From Methylococcus sp. EFPC2 (GTDB taxonomy: Bacteria; Pseudomonadota; Gammaproteobacteria; Methylococcales; Methylococcaceae): a stretch of DNA of 64,000 nucleotides. Position numbers and translations under genes: made by a program. Below the pieces are notes generated by a model. It was not told the DNA's origin. It did not search any database and was given only the letters and a program-made list of their open reading frames with translations. The stretch is taken from contig NZ_CP070491.1 in NCBI RefSeq assembly GCF_016925495.1, forward strand, positions 1,550,001 to 1,614,000, written 5' to 3'. Shown here in pieces: positions 50,335 to 59,994 of the stretch (within the stretch, counting starts at the first letter, position 1; each line of letters opens with the position of its first letter).

Positions 50335-51441
50335 TCAGCGCATCGCAAAGCGGCTGCCGGCCAGCATTTCGCGCAGGCTGTCATCCGCTCGTCGCCCGTG
50401 TCGCATCAGCCAGGGCGCACCCTTGACCCATTCGGTGATGGGCTCCACCAGCGTCATGAATGCGCTGACGAGCGAGGGATCCAGCTTGCCCTCCTCGGTT
50501 TCGCTGCGCATCATCTGCAAGGCGGCCGCTATCGGCAAACCCTTCTTGTAGGGCCGCTCGCTGATAAGGGCGTCGAAGACATCGAGGATCTGGAATACCC
50601 GCGCGAGATAGGGAATGTTCTCTCCGGCGAGGCCATCCGGGTAACCCCTGCCGTCCCACCGCTCATGGTGATAGCGGATGATGTCCAGCGTCAGGGTCAT
50701 GGAATGCAGCCGCTTGCAGATTTCCGCCCCGATGAGCGGATGCTTGCGCATTATGACCCACTCCTCCTCGTCCAAGGGGCCGTTCTTCAACAGGATGGCA
50801 TCCGGCACGGCGATTTTCCCGATGTCATGCAGCACCGCCCCGTGGCGCAAAGCCGCCCGCTCCCGAAAAGGCAGATTGAGGGCTTCGCCAAACAGCGCTC
50901 CGAGATGGGCCAAACGGGCACAGTGGTCTCCGGTCCCGTGGTCACGCGCTTCCACCATTTGCGCCATGGTGTAGAGCACGGATTCGGCGTCGTCGAGCTG
51001 GTCGGTGATGCGCTTGCGCTGGGCCGCTCCCCGCACGCGCGCTTCCAGCTCCATGGGCGAACACGGCTTGGCGACGAAATCATTGGCGCCGGCGTGCAGG
51101 CAGTCGACGACGTCGCTCAGACCGTTGCGCCCCGTGAGCATGATGATGGGCATCAACTTGAACGAGGGCCGAACGCGGATGGCGCGACAGACTTCCGGCC
51201 CGGTCATGTCCGGCAGGTTGTAGTCCAGAAGGATGACATCGAAATCCGCCTGTTCGAGACAAGCGAGGGCGTCCCGTCCGCAATTGGCCGCTAGGACCTG
51301 ATAGCTGTGATCGTCCAGAATGTGGCGCATCAAGCGAATCTGCTGATCATCGTCATCCACCAACAGGATGCCGTAAGGCCCCCGCTCGAAATCGGCAGTA
51401 TTGTGGTGACTCGCGGGCTGGACTGAATGCATATGGCTCAT
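50335..51441 (-). CDS. Response regulator with HD-GYP c-di-GMP phosphodiesterase domain
   Basis: 368 residues from the ATG at 51441, with AGGAG just upstream; an in-frame start at 51495 is less likely. The receiver (~25-140) has ILLVDDDDQQIRLM, acceptor Asp in ILLDYNLPDMTGPE and FVAKPCSP. The HD-GYP domain (~170-340) has HGAVLHDIGKIAVPD (HD) and HHERWDGRGYPDGL (GYP loop), plus FDALISERPYKKG. It is predicted to hydrolyse c-di-GMP when phosphorylated. Confidence 0.93.
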   Translation of the reverse strand: MSHMHSVQPASHHNTADFERGPYGILLVDDDDQQIRLMRHILDDHSYQVLAANCGRDALACLEQADFDVILLDYNLPDMTGPEVCRAIRVRPSFKLMPIIMLTGRNGLSDVVDCLHAGANDFVAKPCSPMELEARVRGAAQRKRITDQLDDAESVLYTMAQMVEARDHGTGDHCARLAHLGALFGEALNLPFRERAALRHGAVLHDIGKIAVPDAILLKNGPLDEEEWVIMRKHPLIGAEICKRLHSMTLTLDIIRYHHERWDGRGYPDGLAGENIPYLARVFQILDVFDALISERPYKKGLPIAAALQMMRSETEEGKLDPSLVSAFMTLVEPITEWVKGAPWLMRHGRRADDSLREMLAGSRFAMR

Positions 51442-51542
51442 GACGGTCTCCTGGGGCTGCGCTGATTCAGGCGGCTCCAGTTTTCGCCAGGGCAACGCCG
51501 CCGGACAGAGTGGTTCTACTCATTCCACGCTGTTGTTTTTTC

Positions 51543-54500
51543 TTACTCCCGCGGCTGTACGCTGCCGGATGAAGGCAGCAATTCGTTCACCGCCTCGAAC
51601 AGCTTGACCATGGGCACGGGTTTCAGGAGGAACTTGCTGATCCCGTGCTGCCGCGCGGTGGACTCGTCGATCTCGTTGCTGTAGCCGGTGCACAGTATCA
51701 CCGGTAGGACCGGACTCAGCCTGAGCAGCTCGCGGGCCAGCTTGGCGCCGGTCAAACCGGGCATGGTCTGGTCCGTGATCACCAGGTCGTAGGCCGCCGG
51801 CTCCGCGCGGAAGACGGAGAGGGCTTCGCGCGGGTCGGTGAACCCGCTGACTTTGCAGCCGATGTTTTCCAGCAAGTCCCGGGTAAAACTCACGATGGAA
51901 GGCTCGTCATCCACCACCATCACGCGCCCCCTGACCCGGGGTGCCAAGCCAGGCGCCGCGTGCGGGCCGAAAAATGTCATGGCTTCGATGGCCGGGGCGA
52001 CGGCCGGGAAATAGACCCGGAATTCCGCTCCCCGCCCGCCGCCCGAGATCACCTCGACGTGCCCTCCGGCCGCATGGACGATGCCGTGTAATACCGACAG
52101 ACCCAAGCCCGTCCCCCGGCCGACCTCCTTGGTCGTGAAAAAAGGTTCGAACAGGCGGGAAATGTGCTTGGCCGGGATGCCGTGTCCCTGGTCCTTGATC
52201 GATATCATGACAAACTCGCCTTGAAAGTCGTAATGACACGAGGAGCAAACCCGGTGGGTATCGAAAAATACCGCGTTGACCCTGATATCCATACGCCCTT
52301 TGCCCTGCGTGGCATCCCGGGCGTTGATGCCAAGATTCATCAATACCTGATGGAGTTGGACCGGATTGATGCGGATATTGGGAAGATGATCGGGCAGCTC
52401 CAGGGTGACGGATAGCGATGAAGGAAAGGTCGCGCGGAACAGCTTGGTGATCTCTTTCACCACGGGGGCGACCAGAATGACATCCGCGGTCACCGCTTCC
52501 GAACGGCTAAACGCGAGGAGCTGGGCCACCAGCGCTTTTGCCCGCTCCGCCGCCAGATGGATTTCCGCCAGATAGGTCACCAGCTTGGGCGAGAGCCCGT
52601 TTCCGCTGTTCATCTGGGCCAGTTCGGTATACCCCAGGATAGCGGCCAGAATATTGTTGAAATCATGGGCGATCCCGCCGGTGAGTTGGCCGATGGACTC
52701 CATCTTCTGGGTCTGCTGCAACTGTCCTTCCAGCTTAAGCCGCTCGGTGACGTCGACGCCGACCCCCCAATAAGCCCAGCCCGGAATGGGAAACTGCGCA
52801 CTCACATTCGACCATTCTATGGTCCGCGTGGTCCCGTCCTTACCGGTCAGGCTGCCGCTCCAATCGTGATGGGGAACATCACGGACCTCCCATTCCGCCT
52901 TCATGCGCTCACGCAGCGAAGAATCGGGGTACAGCATTTCCAATGCGTGCGGATTGCCGATGATTTCCTCCGCGCTGTAACCGGTGACCCGCTCGCATTC
53001 GCTGTTCCAACCCACGATGAGGCCGTTTTCGCAGTATGCGGTCATGAGGATGGGCATGTTTTCGACGATCGCCCGGAGACGAGCCTCGCTGATCCGCAGC
53101 GACTCCTCGGCCCGGACGCGCTCGGTCAAGTCATTAAATATGACTAGGGCCCGACTCCCGAAGCGTCCCATGGAGACTTCGACATCACGGTGACTGCCAT
53201 CCAGGCAGGTGACCCGAGCGCTTAGAGGTGCGGTGGCCGACTGCCCCAAACAATCGGCTGTCCTGGCCTCACGGCTCCATGCCTGCTTGATGCGCCTGCG
53301 CTCCAGCGGGTCCGGATAGGCGCGCTCCCACCAGGAGCCGATGTCCCATACTTCGTTCACCGTATAGCCGAATTTCTCGGTGAAGGATTTGTTCATCAAC
53401 AGCACCCGATTCGAGGCGTCGGCCGTGAGCACCAGTTTCGGTATCGGTGAAGTCTCCACCAGGCCACGGAACAGGGACTCGTTTTCGCGCAGCTGGTCTT
53501 CCGCCTGCTTGCGTTCGCTGATGTCCCGGATGATGCTGGAAACGAGCAGGCCATCGGGCGTCGCCAGCTGACTCAGGCGGACTTCGACGGGAAATTCCGT
53601 ACCGTCCTTCGTTACCCCATACACCTCGAGACTGGTCCCCATGGCCCGCACGCTGGGGTTGGCGAAATAGCGGCGGCTATGCTCGGGATGTTTGGCCCTG
53701 AAACGTTCAGGGATGAGCACTTCAATCGGCTGTCCCTGAAGCTCGTGACGCGGATAGCCGAACAAGGTTTCCACCTGAGAATTGACCAGCACGATGCGAT
53801 TGCTTTCGTCGGCGATGACCATGGCATCCGGGGCCGATTCCAGCAGGTGGCGGAAAGTCTGTTCGGCCCGCCTGCGCGCGCTGATGTTGAGAAACGACAC
53901 CGCCGCGCCGGCAAGTTTCCCGCTGGCCGAAATGATGGGTGCGGCGCTGATCTCGACCGGAATTTCGGATGACCGACTGCGGTCAAGGAGAATCACGGGC
54001 TGGTCGGAAGAAAATGCCGGTTGCCGGTGCAGCGCGGTCCCCGACAGATAGTTCACCGGGGCGCGACTCGCCTCATCCGCCAACATCAGGACCCGCTCCA
54101 GCGCCTGACCTTGAGCATCCTCGATGCACCAGCCGGTCATTACCTCGGCCTTCGGGTTCATGAAACGAACTCGGCCAGCCACATCGGTCGCGATGACCCC
54201 TTCAGCCACGCTATTCAGTATGGTGTGGAAGGTGAAGTGGCTTTCCTTCAGATTCTGTTCGAGCGAGTGACGATGCAAGGCCATCTCAATGGCCATCAGC
54301 AAGTCCCGCTCCCGAAAGGGTTTCAGGATATAGCCGAAAGGAGCGGTCAGCTTGGCGCGTTCGAAAGTGGCTTGATCCGAGTGCGCGGTGAGAAACACGA
54401 CCGGAATCTCCCACCGCCGGTAGATATGCTCGCCGGCTTCGATTCCGTCCATCCGCCCCTTGAGCCGGATGTCCATGAGGACGAGGCCGGGGCGCGTCTG

Positions 54501-54659
54501 TTCCGCAGCCGCGATGGCTTGCCGTCCGGTATCGGCGACGCCGACGACTTCGTAGCCCAAGCGCGTCAGACGGTCCCGTATCTCCTCGGCGACGAGAGCT
54601 TCGTCCTCGACCACCAGGACGCGCGCGTGCGCGTCCGTATCAGTGTGTTTTGTCGTCAT
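51543..54659 (-). CDS. Hybrid sensor histidine kinase: REC-PAS4-HisKA-HATPase-REC
   Basis: 1038 residues, no membrane helix. First receiver at ~13-125 (VLVVEDEALVAEEIRDRL; LVLMDIRLKG; YILKPF). Four PAS domains follow at about 140-255, 268-390, 395-520 and 530-650. HisKA has GGIAHDFNNILAAILGY near 670 with the phospho-His. The HATPase has NARDATQGKGRMD, DQGHGIPAKHI and GRGTGLGLSVLHG. A second receiver at ~915-1030 (VMVVDDEPSIVSF; DLVITDQTMPGLTG; KFLLKPVPM). It overlaps the next kinase by 20 bp. Input is unknown. PAS2 is related to the first PAS of the neighbouring kinase. Confidence 0.93.
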   Translation of the reverse strand: MTTKHTDTDAHARVLVVEDEALVAEEIRDRLTRLGYEVVGVADTGRQAIAAAEQTRPGLVLMDIRLKGRMDGIEAGEHIYRRWEIPVVFLTAHSDQATFERAKLTAPFGYILKPFRERDLLMAIEMALHRHSLEQNLKESHFTFHTILNSVAEGVIATDVAGRVRFMNPKAEVMTGWCIEDAQGQALERVLMLADEASRAPVNYLSGTALHRQPAFSSDQPVILLDRSRSSEIPVEISAAPIISASGKLAGAAVSFLNISARRRAEQTFRHLLESAPDAMVIADESNRIVLVNSQVETLFGYPRHELQGQPIEVLIPERFRAKHPEHSRRYFANPSVRAMGTSLEVYGVTKDGTEFPVEVRLSQLATPDGLLVSSIIRDISERKQAEDQLRENESLFRGLVETSPIPKLVLTADASNRVLLMNKSFTEKFGYTVNEVWDIGSWWERAYPDPLERRRIKQAWSREARTADCLGQSATAPLSARVTCLDGSHRDVEVSMGRFGSRALVIFNDLTERVRAEESLRISEARLRAIVENMPILMTAYCENGLIVGWNSECERVTGYSAEEIIGNPHALEMLYPDSSLRERMKAEWEVRDVPHHDWSGSLTGKDGTTRTIEWSNVSAQFPIPGWAYWGVGVDVTERLKLEGQLQQTQKMESIGQLTGGIAHDFNNILAAILGYTELAQMNSGNGLSPKLVTYLAEIHLAAERAKALVAQLLAFSRSEAVTADVILVAPVVKEITKLFRATFPSSLSVTLELPDHLPNIRINPVQLHQVLMNLGINARDATQGKGRMDIRVNAVFFDTHRVCSSCHYDFQGEFVMISIKDQGHGIPAKHISRLFEPFFTTKEVGRGTGLGLSVLHGIVHAAGGHVEVISGGGRGAEFRVYFPAVAPAIEAMTFFGPHAAPGLAPRVRGRVMVVDDEPSIVSFTRDLLENIGCKVSGFTDPREALSVFRAEPAAYDLVITDQTMPGLTGAKLARELLRLSPVLPVILCTGYSNEIDESTARQHGISKFLLKPVPMVKLFEAVNELLPSSGSVQPRE

Positions 54660-56100
54660 GGTCGATCCGCAAGGTCAGGCGTGCTTGGGTACCGGGGTGT
54701 GCAGGCAGCAATTCGAACCGCGCATCGATCTGCCGCGCCAAGGATCGGATCAGACGCAACCCCAGGGAGGGACTCTTTTCCACGACCAGGTCCGGGGGCA
54801 GACCGATACCGTCGTCGGCGACGATCAGCACGCCGGTGCCGTCCTCATTGCAGTGCAATGCCAGGTCGATCCGGCCGCCGCGACTGCCCGGAAACGCGTG
54901 TTTGACCGCATTCGTCACCAGTTCGTTGAGGATCAGGCCGCAAGGAACCGCCAGGTCTATGCTCATCCGGACCGGGGCCATGTCTGTGCTCAGATGAATC
55001 TCTCCGGCAGGCAGACTGTAACTCTGGACCAACTGAACACTCAGCCGGCGCGCATATTCGGCGAAGTCCACCGCCGCCAGATTTTGCGATCCGTACAAGG
55101 ATTCGTGCACCAGCGCCATGGAGCGCACGCGGTCCTGGCTTTCCTTGAGGATCTTGATGGTCGGTTCATCGCTGGTATAGGTCGCCTGCAGGTAGAACAG
55201 GCTGGAAATGACCGCGAGATTGTTCTTGACCCGGTGGTGTATCTCCTGAAGCAAGACTTCTTTTTCCCTCAGCGAGTCGAGAATTTTCTGTTCGACGCGC
55301 TTGCGCTCGCTGATGTCGCGAACGATCTTGGAAGCGCCGATCACGTTGCCCCGCATGTCCTTGACCGGCGAGGTCGTCAGCCACACGTCGACGATGCTGC
55401 CGTCCTTGCGCAGGCGTACAGACTCGTAGGGCTCCACCCGCACGCCCAGGCGGATGTGTTCCAGTATCCGCGACTCTTCGTCCGCGTGTTCGGGTGGTAT
55501 CAACAGGGTGACGTGCTTGCCTATCACTTCTTCGGCGCGATAGCCGAATAGACGCTCGGCCGCGGGGTTCCAACTCAGGATCACGCCGTTCAGATCCTTG
55601 CCTATGATCGCATCGGCGGCCGATTCGACGATGGCGGCGAGCCGGGCCCGCGCCTCGTCCGCCCGATTGCGATCGCTGACATTGCGCACGGCGCAGAGAA
55701 CCTGCCGACCCTCTTCCGTTTCCACGGGACTGAGCATGATGTCCACGGGAAACTCGCTGTCGTCCTTCCGTCGGCCGAACAACTCGAAGCCCGCTCCCAT
55801 TGGTCGCGGACGAGGTCCGCGCTGATAACCGGAGCGATGCCCGACGTGGCCGGTGGCGAAACGCTGGGGGATGAGGATCTCGATGGTTCTCCCTATGAGT
55901 TCATCCCGGTTGAAGCCGAACATCTGCTCGGTCTGAGCGTTCGCGCGGGTGATGTATCCCGCTTCGTTAACCACGAGCAAAGCATCGGGCGTGTATTCGA
56001 AAATACGCTCGTAAATATCCATATTCATCTGGTGTTCCGCGGGCTTTCTTACGGTCAAGGCTGGCGTCCACGATGGTGATTCGTTGAGTTCGGGAAGCAT
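54640..56100 (-). CDS. PAS-PAS sensor kinase with HisKA_2-type domain
   Basis: 486 residues, soluble. There are two PAS domains (about 30-150, 160-280): ILIPQRFATGHVGHRSGYQ and PMGAGFELFGRRKDDSEFPV; and IIGKDLNGVILSWNPAAERL. The kinase domain is HisKA_2/HWE-like: LLQEIHHRVKNNLAVISSLF with the phospho-His, then GLILNELVTNAVKHAFPG and ADDGIGLPPDL. A start at a later Met (NMDIYERIFEYT) would be closer to the PAS fold; the choice is open. It overlaps the hybrid kinase gene by 20 bp. Confidence 0.92.
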   Translation of the reverse strand: MLPELNESPSWTPALTVRKPAEHQMNMDIYERIFEYTPDALLVVNEAGYITRANAQTEQMFGFNRDELIGRTIEILIPQRFATGHVGHRSGYQRGPRPRPMGAGFELFGRRKDDSEFPVDIMLSPVETEEGRQVLCAVRNVSDRNRADEARARLAAIVESAADAIIGKDLNGVILSWNPAAERLFGYRAEEVIGKHVTLLIPPEHADEESRILEHIRLGVRVEPYESVRLRKDGSIVDVWLTTSPVKDMRGNVIGASKIVRDISERKRVEQKILDSLREKEVLLQEIHHRVKNNLAVISSLFYLQATYTSDEPTIKILKESQDRVRSMALVHESLYGSQNLAAVDFAEYARRLSVQLVQSYSLPAGEIHLSTDMAPVRMSIDLAVPCGLILNELVTNAVKHAFPGSRGGRIDLALHCNEDGTGVLIVADDGIGLPPDLVVEKSPSLGLRLIRSLARQIDARFELLPAHPGTQARLTLRIDHDDKTH

Positions 56101-56116
56101 AGGGGTAAAACCCGCT

Positions 56117-56151
56117 ACCGGTCATGAGTAGTCCTACTCATCGTCACCGGT
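56117..56151. promoter_or_regulatory. Large palindrome in the divergent kinase/chemoreceptor promoter region
   Basis: Inner perfect palindrome ATGAGTAG-TC-CTACTCAT (56124-56141), flanked by ACCGGT on both sides (56117-56122 and 56146-56151). It sits 17 bp from the kinase start and 121 bp from the chemoreceptor start. CTACTCAT occurs again at 51516-51523, between the HD-GYP gene and the hybrid kinase gene, 75 bp before the HD-GYP ATG. A likely operator; the window's LuxR-type regulator is one candidate binder (inference). Confidence 0.6.
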
Positions 56152-56271
56152 GAGATGCGGGACAACAATGGATCGGGTGACGGCGTATCCCAACCGGGGA
56201 ACCGCCGTTGGCCATTTCTGCCCAGAGTTCCATAACCATAATCGGGCTTAAAACCCGAGCCGGAGCGCACC

Positions 56272-58515
56272 ATGACCATCCCCAACCTGATATTCGGCAA
56301 ACTGTTTTCCTCCGAGCGGCTCAACGAATCGGTGCGCATCACAGAAAAACTGACCCGGCGGGACCTCGACGTTCCCATCGACTGTGAACAGCAGGATCAA
56401 TACACCCCGCTCATGCGCGCACTCGAAGCGCTGCGCCAGTCGCTGGTGCGGGAACAGCGCATGATCGCGGCCCTGGACACCGTGATGCCCAACGTCATGA
56501 TCGCCGATGCCGATCTGAACATCGTCTACATGAATCGCACCGGACAAAAGCTGATGGAGGAGTGCGAAGCGGATTTGCGCAAAGTATTGCCGCACTTCAA
56601 CGCCCGAAATCTGATTGGCGTCAATATCGACAGTTTCCACAAGAATCCGGCCCACCAAAGAAACCTGTTAGGCAATCTGAATGCACCCTATCAGACCCGC
56701 ATTGCGGTGGGGGCGCGCAAATTCTCCCTCATGGCGCAACCGCTGCGCGACGACAGGGGTAAGCGCCTGGGCACGGTGGTGGAATGGAGCGACCGCACCG
56801 TCCTGGATCAAGCCGAACATCGTACCCATCTGCTGGAAACCGCACTGGAAACGGTCAACATGAGCATCATGATCGCCGATCAGGATTGCAATCTCGTTTA
56901 TCTGAACCCGGCCGCCCGCCGACTGTTCAAGGATATGGAGCCACAGTTGCGATCCGTCTATCCGAATTTCGCGTCCGATCGCCTGCTCGGCAGCAACATC
57001 GACCTGTTCCACAAAAACCCTGCCCATCAGCGCAACCTCTTGGCCAATCTGAAGGGCACGCACCGAAGCAAAATATCCCTGGCCTCGTATACCCTGGAAT
57101 TCACCGCCAATCCGGTCATCGATGATAAGGGGCAACGCTATGGCACCGTGGTGGAGTGGAGCGACCGTACCCCGCAGGAGGCTTTCGATAATCAAATCTT
57201 CAAGATGTTCGACGGGGTCATGCAGGGAAATTTGGGGGTACGCATGGACGTCGAAACCATCCCCCCGTCGGGGAGCGTCCAACGCAAGACCGCGGAAGGG
57301 GTCAATACGATACTGGATGCCGTGGTCAATCCGCTGAACGTGGCGTCATCCTATGTCGCGCGCATCGCCCTCGGCGACATCCCGCCCCGGATCACCGACG
57401 AGTACCAAGGCGACTTCGACGCCATCAAGAACAACTTGAACACCTGCATCGACGCGGTCAATGCCCTGGTCGAAGACGCCGACATGCTGTCTCGGGCGGC
57501 ACTGGCAGGACACATCCAGACGCGCGCCGACGTGAGCAGGCACCAGGGCGATTTCCGCAAGATCGTGGAAGGCGTGAACGCCACCTTGGCGACCATCGTC
57601 GATCCCATCATCGCCGTCAAGGAGGCCACGGATTCCATCAACACGGCCGCCCAGGAAATCGCCGCCGGCAACGCCGACCTCTCGCAACGGACCGAAGAAC
57701 AGGCCTCCAGTCTGGAGGAAACCGCCTCCAGCATGGAAGAATTATCATCCACCGTGAAACAGAACGCCGACAATGCCAAACAGGCGAATCAGATGGCGCT
57801 GGCGGCTTCCGAAGTGGCGGTCAAGGGCGGCAACGTGGTGCAACAAGTGGTCGGCACCATGTCCTCCATCAACGAGAGTGCGCGCAAGATCGTCGACATC
57901 ATCAGCGTCATCGACGGCATCGCCTTCCAGACCAACATCCTGGCGCTCAACGCAGCGGTGGAGGCAGCGCGGGCCGGCGAGCAGGGCCGTGGCTTCGCGG
58001 TGGTGGCCGGTGAGGTACGCAACCTGGCGCAACGCTCGGCCGCCGCGGCCAAGGAAATCAAGTCCTTGATCAACGACTCCGTCGACAAGGTTGACGGTGG
58101 TGTCAAGCTGGTGGAAGAAGCCGGGCACCGGATGGACGAAATCGTGGTCGCCGTGCGTCGCGTAACCGACATCATGGCTGATATCGCCGCCGCTTCGGCG
58201 GAGCAGAGTTCCGGCATCGAGCAGGTCAACCAGGCGATCACTCAGATGGACGACGTCACCCAGCAAAACGCCGCATTGGTTGAGCAGGCTGCCGCCGCAG
58301 CCGAATCGCTGGAACAGCAGGCAAGTAGCCTGGCCGCCACCATCGCGCACTTTCATCTAGAGAACGGCACCACGCACCACCCTCGCCTACCCTCTCGCAA
58401 ACCGCTTCAGGCGCATGCGCTCGGCCATGGTAGGCGGTCCCTTCCTGCCAAGACCATGCAAGCTGCGATCAGCCCTCCCCGTCATGATGGTACGGACGAC
58501 TGGACAGAGTTTTAA
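56272..58515 (+). CDS. Soluble methyl-accepting chemotaxis protein with duplicated PAS domains
   Basis: 747 residues with no membrane helix. An N-terminal segment is followed by two PAS domains (~67-170, ~190-293) that are near copies: both contain [16 protein letters not shown] and [14 protein letters not shown]-like helices (~330-440) follow, then the signalling domain with [20 protein letters not shown] and [18 protein letters not shown] near 550. No C-terminal CheR-docking pentapeptide is seen (ends TDDWTEF). It probably senses a cytoplasmic or diffusible signal and feeds a CheA elsewhere; no che genes are in the window. Confidence 0.93.
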   Translation: MTIPNLIFGKLFSSERLNESVRITEKLTRRDLDVPIDCEQQDQYTPLMRALEALRQSLVREQRMIAALDTVMPNVMIADADLNIVYMNRTGQKLMEECEADLRKVLPHFNARNLIGVNIDSFHKNPAHQRNLLGNLNAPYQTRIAVGARKFSLMAQPLRDDRGKRLGTVVEWSDRTVLDQAEHRTHLLETALETVNMSIMIADQDCNLVYLNPAARRLFKDMEPQLRSVYPNFASDRLLGSNIDLFHKNPAHQRNLLANLKGTHRSKISLASYTLEFTANPVIDDKGQRYGTVVEWSDRTPQEAFDNQIFKMFDGVMQGNLGVRMDVETIPPSGSVQRKTAEGVNTILDAVVNPLNVASSYVARIALGDIPPRITDEYQGDFDAIKNNLNTCIDAVNALVEDADMLSRAALAGHIQTRADVSRHQGDFRKIVEGVNATLATIVDPIIAVKEATDSINTAAQEIAAGNADLSQRTEEQASSLEETASSMEELSSTVKQNADNAKQANQMALAASEVAVKGGNVVQQVVGTMSSINESARKIVDIISVIDGIAFQTNILALNAAVEAARAGEQGRGFAVVAGEVRNLAQRSAAAAKEIKSLINDSVDKVDGGVKLVEEAGHRMDEIVVAVRRVTDIMADIAAASAEQSSGIEQVNQAITQMDDVTQQNAALVEQAAAAAESLEQQASSLAATIAHFHLENGTTHHPRLPSRKPLQAHALGHGRRSLPAKTMQAAISPPRHDGTDDWTEF

Positions 58516-58729
58516 TCCCCTATTCACAAGTATCTGGGACAGCCATGAATTGGGGGGCGGCGAGAAAACGGATGAACCTCCCCCTCGCTACGGCATCATG
58601 ACGGTAAAGCCTCACCATCCCATATGACAGCGAGAAGCACGACTCCGACGGCGGCAAATAGTCGGAGGAGGCTCTCAGGACAGAGTCCCCGGTTTGCCAC
58701 GCTCGTATGTTGCTCGCCGAGACTCATAC

Positions 58730-58758
58730 TTGCGCTCAAATAAATAAATTGGTTAAAT
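58730..58758 (+). promoter_or_regulatory. Putative promoter of tRNA-Lys
   Basis: TTGCGC (3 of 6) and TTAAAT (4 of 6) are spaced by 17 bp and end 10 bp before the tRNA. The spacing is good and the hexamers are modest. The gap 58516-58729 shows no gene or clear terminator. Confidence 0.4.
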
Positions 58759-58768
58759 AATCGACTCA

Positions 58769-58844
58769 GGGCCGTTAGCTCAGTCGGTAGAGCACCGCAC
58801 TTTTAATGCGATGGTCGTGCGTTCGAGTCGCACACGGCCCACCA
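58769..58844 (+). tRNA. tRNA-Lys (UUU)
   Basis: The 76-nt cloverleaf is complete. The acceptor stem GGGCCGT pairs with ACGGCCC, TTAGCTCAGTCGGTAGAGCA forms the D arm, the anticodon loop is CTTTTAA with TTT at 58802-58804, the GTTCGAGTC T-loop is present and CCA is encoded. It serves as the attachment site for the integrase gene beginning 42 bp downstream. Confidence 0.97.
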
Positions 58845-58885
58845 TATCTAAAATGACTGCCGGAATTTTGCCGGATTCGCGTTTC

Positions 58886-59947
58886 TCAGGCGCATCGAAT
58901 CAGGGTGAGTTCCGGCTTCTTTTTTTCCTCGCAGAGCAATTCCACGCAGGCTATCAGATTGGCGATTTCGACCTTGCTGTAGTGCGTGGTGATGCGCCCG
59001 GCGTGGTGGCCGAGCAGATCCTGTCGGTCCTCGAACGATACGCCCGCCGCCCGTAGACGCATGCCAAACGTGTGGCGTAGATCGTGGATACGCACACCCT
59101 GCAGGTTCACCGCTTTGCGTCCCTTGCTCCATGCTTTTCCGCCCATGCGTCCGAGTTTTCCGCCCTCGTAGCCGAAAACGAACTCGCCCGCTTTCCCACG
59201 CCGACTGTCTACGATGGCCCGGGCGACCGCATTGAGCGGTACGATACGCTCGTGCCCATTTTTGGCGGCGTCCTCCTCGATGATGAAAACGCTGGCGTCG
59301 CGGCCCTGTACCTTGCACTCGGCATCCCACCGTAGGCCGCAAATTTCCTGGTCTCGCATGCCGGTGTTTAACGCAAACAAGACCATTTCGCTGAGGTAGC
59401 CCGGCAGTGCCTTGAGGATGGCCTGCTGCCCCGACCAGCTGATGGGCCTGGGTTTTCGTTTTTCGCCTTTGGGCACGGGCAACAACGGCACGGTGTCCAG
59501 CCAAGCGCGCCCTTGTTCGTCTCGCCACAGCCGCGCCGCCAGTGTTAGTACCCGGCGAACGACGGCGATGTCGCGCGTGAGCGTCCCCGCCGAGATGCCG
59601 GCCCGGCGACGGTCTTTGATGAAACCGTCGAGGCTCCCGGAGTGGATGCGCGATAACTCCAGTGCCCCTATGTAGGGCATGATTGCCGTGAGTGTGGTGA
59701 TATCCCTGTCCAGGCTTTTTTTGTGCTCCTCTTCGATATAGCGCGCCGCCGCCTGGTCGAACGTGTAGTTGATGCGTTCGCCGTAGATCGTGATGCGGCG
59801 TATCTGCTCGATGCGGCGCGCTAGGTAGCGCTCGGCGGCGTCAAGTTCCGTCTCTCCAGTGCTCTCGAAAATGCGCTGACCGCCGATTGTTTTTTCAATG
59901 TGCCAGGTTTCGCCCCTTTTTCTAAGGCCGGGGGTTGGTTTTGCCAT
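58886..59947 (-). CDS. int: Tyrosine-recombinase integrase
   Basis: 353 residues. An N-terminal arm-type/core-binding region (~60-160) is followed by the catalytic domain: Arg in NTGMRDQEICGLRW, the HxxR box in HDLRHTFGMRL, His in LGHHAGRITTHYS and the Tyr within THYSKVE. The C-terminus faces the tRNA-Lys 3' end, as usual for tRNA-integrating prophages and genomic islands. A strong AGGAGG-type site precedes its ATG. Upstream, 47 bp separate it from the IS1380-type insertion. Confidence 0.95.
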   Translation of the reverse strand: MAKPTPGLRKRGETWHIEKTIGGQRIFESTGETELDAAERYLARRIEQIRRITIYGERINYTFDQAAARYIEEEHKKSLDRDITTLTAIMPYIGALELSRIHSGSLDGFIKDRRRAGISAGTLTRDIAVVRRVLTLAARLWRDEQGRAWLDTVPLLPVPKGEKRKPRPISWSGQQAILKALPGYLSEMVLFALNTGMRDQEICGLRWDAECKVQGRDASVFIIEEDAAKNGHERIVPLNAVARAIVDSRRGKAGEFVFGYEGGKLGRMGGKAWSKGRKAVNLQGVRIHDLRHTFGMRLRAAGVSFEDRQDLLGHHAGRITTHYSKVEIANLIACVELLCEEKKKPELTLIRCA

Positions 59948-59994
59948 TTCAATTCCTCCTGTTTACTGCCCGGCTTTCCGTTCGCAGCTTTAAA

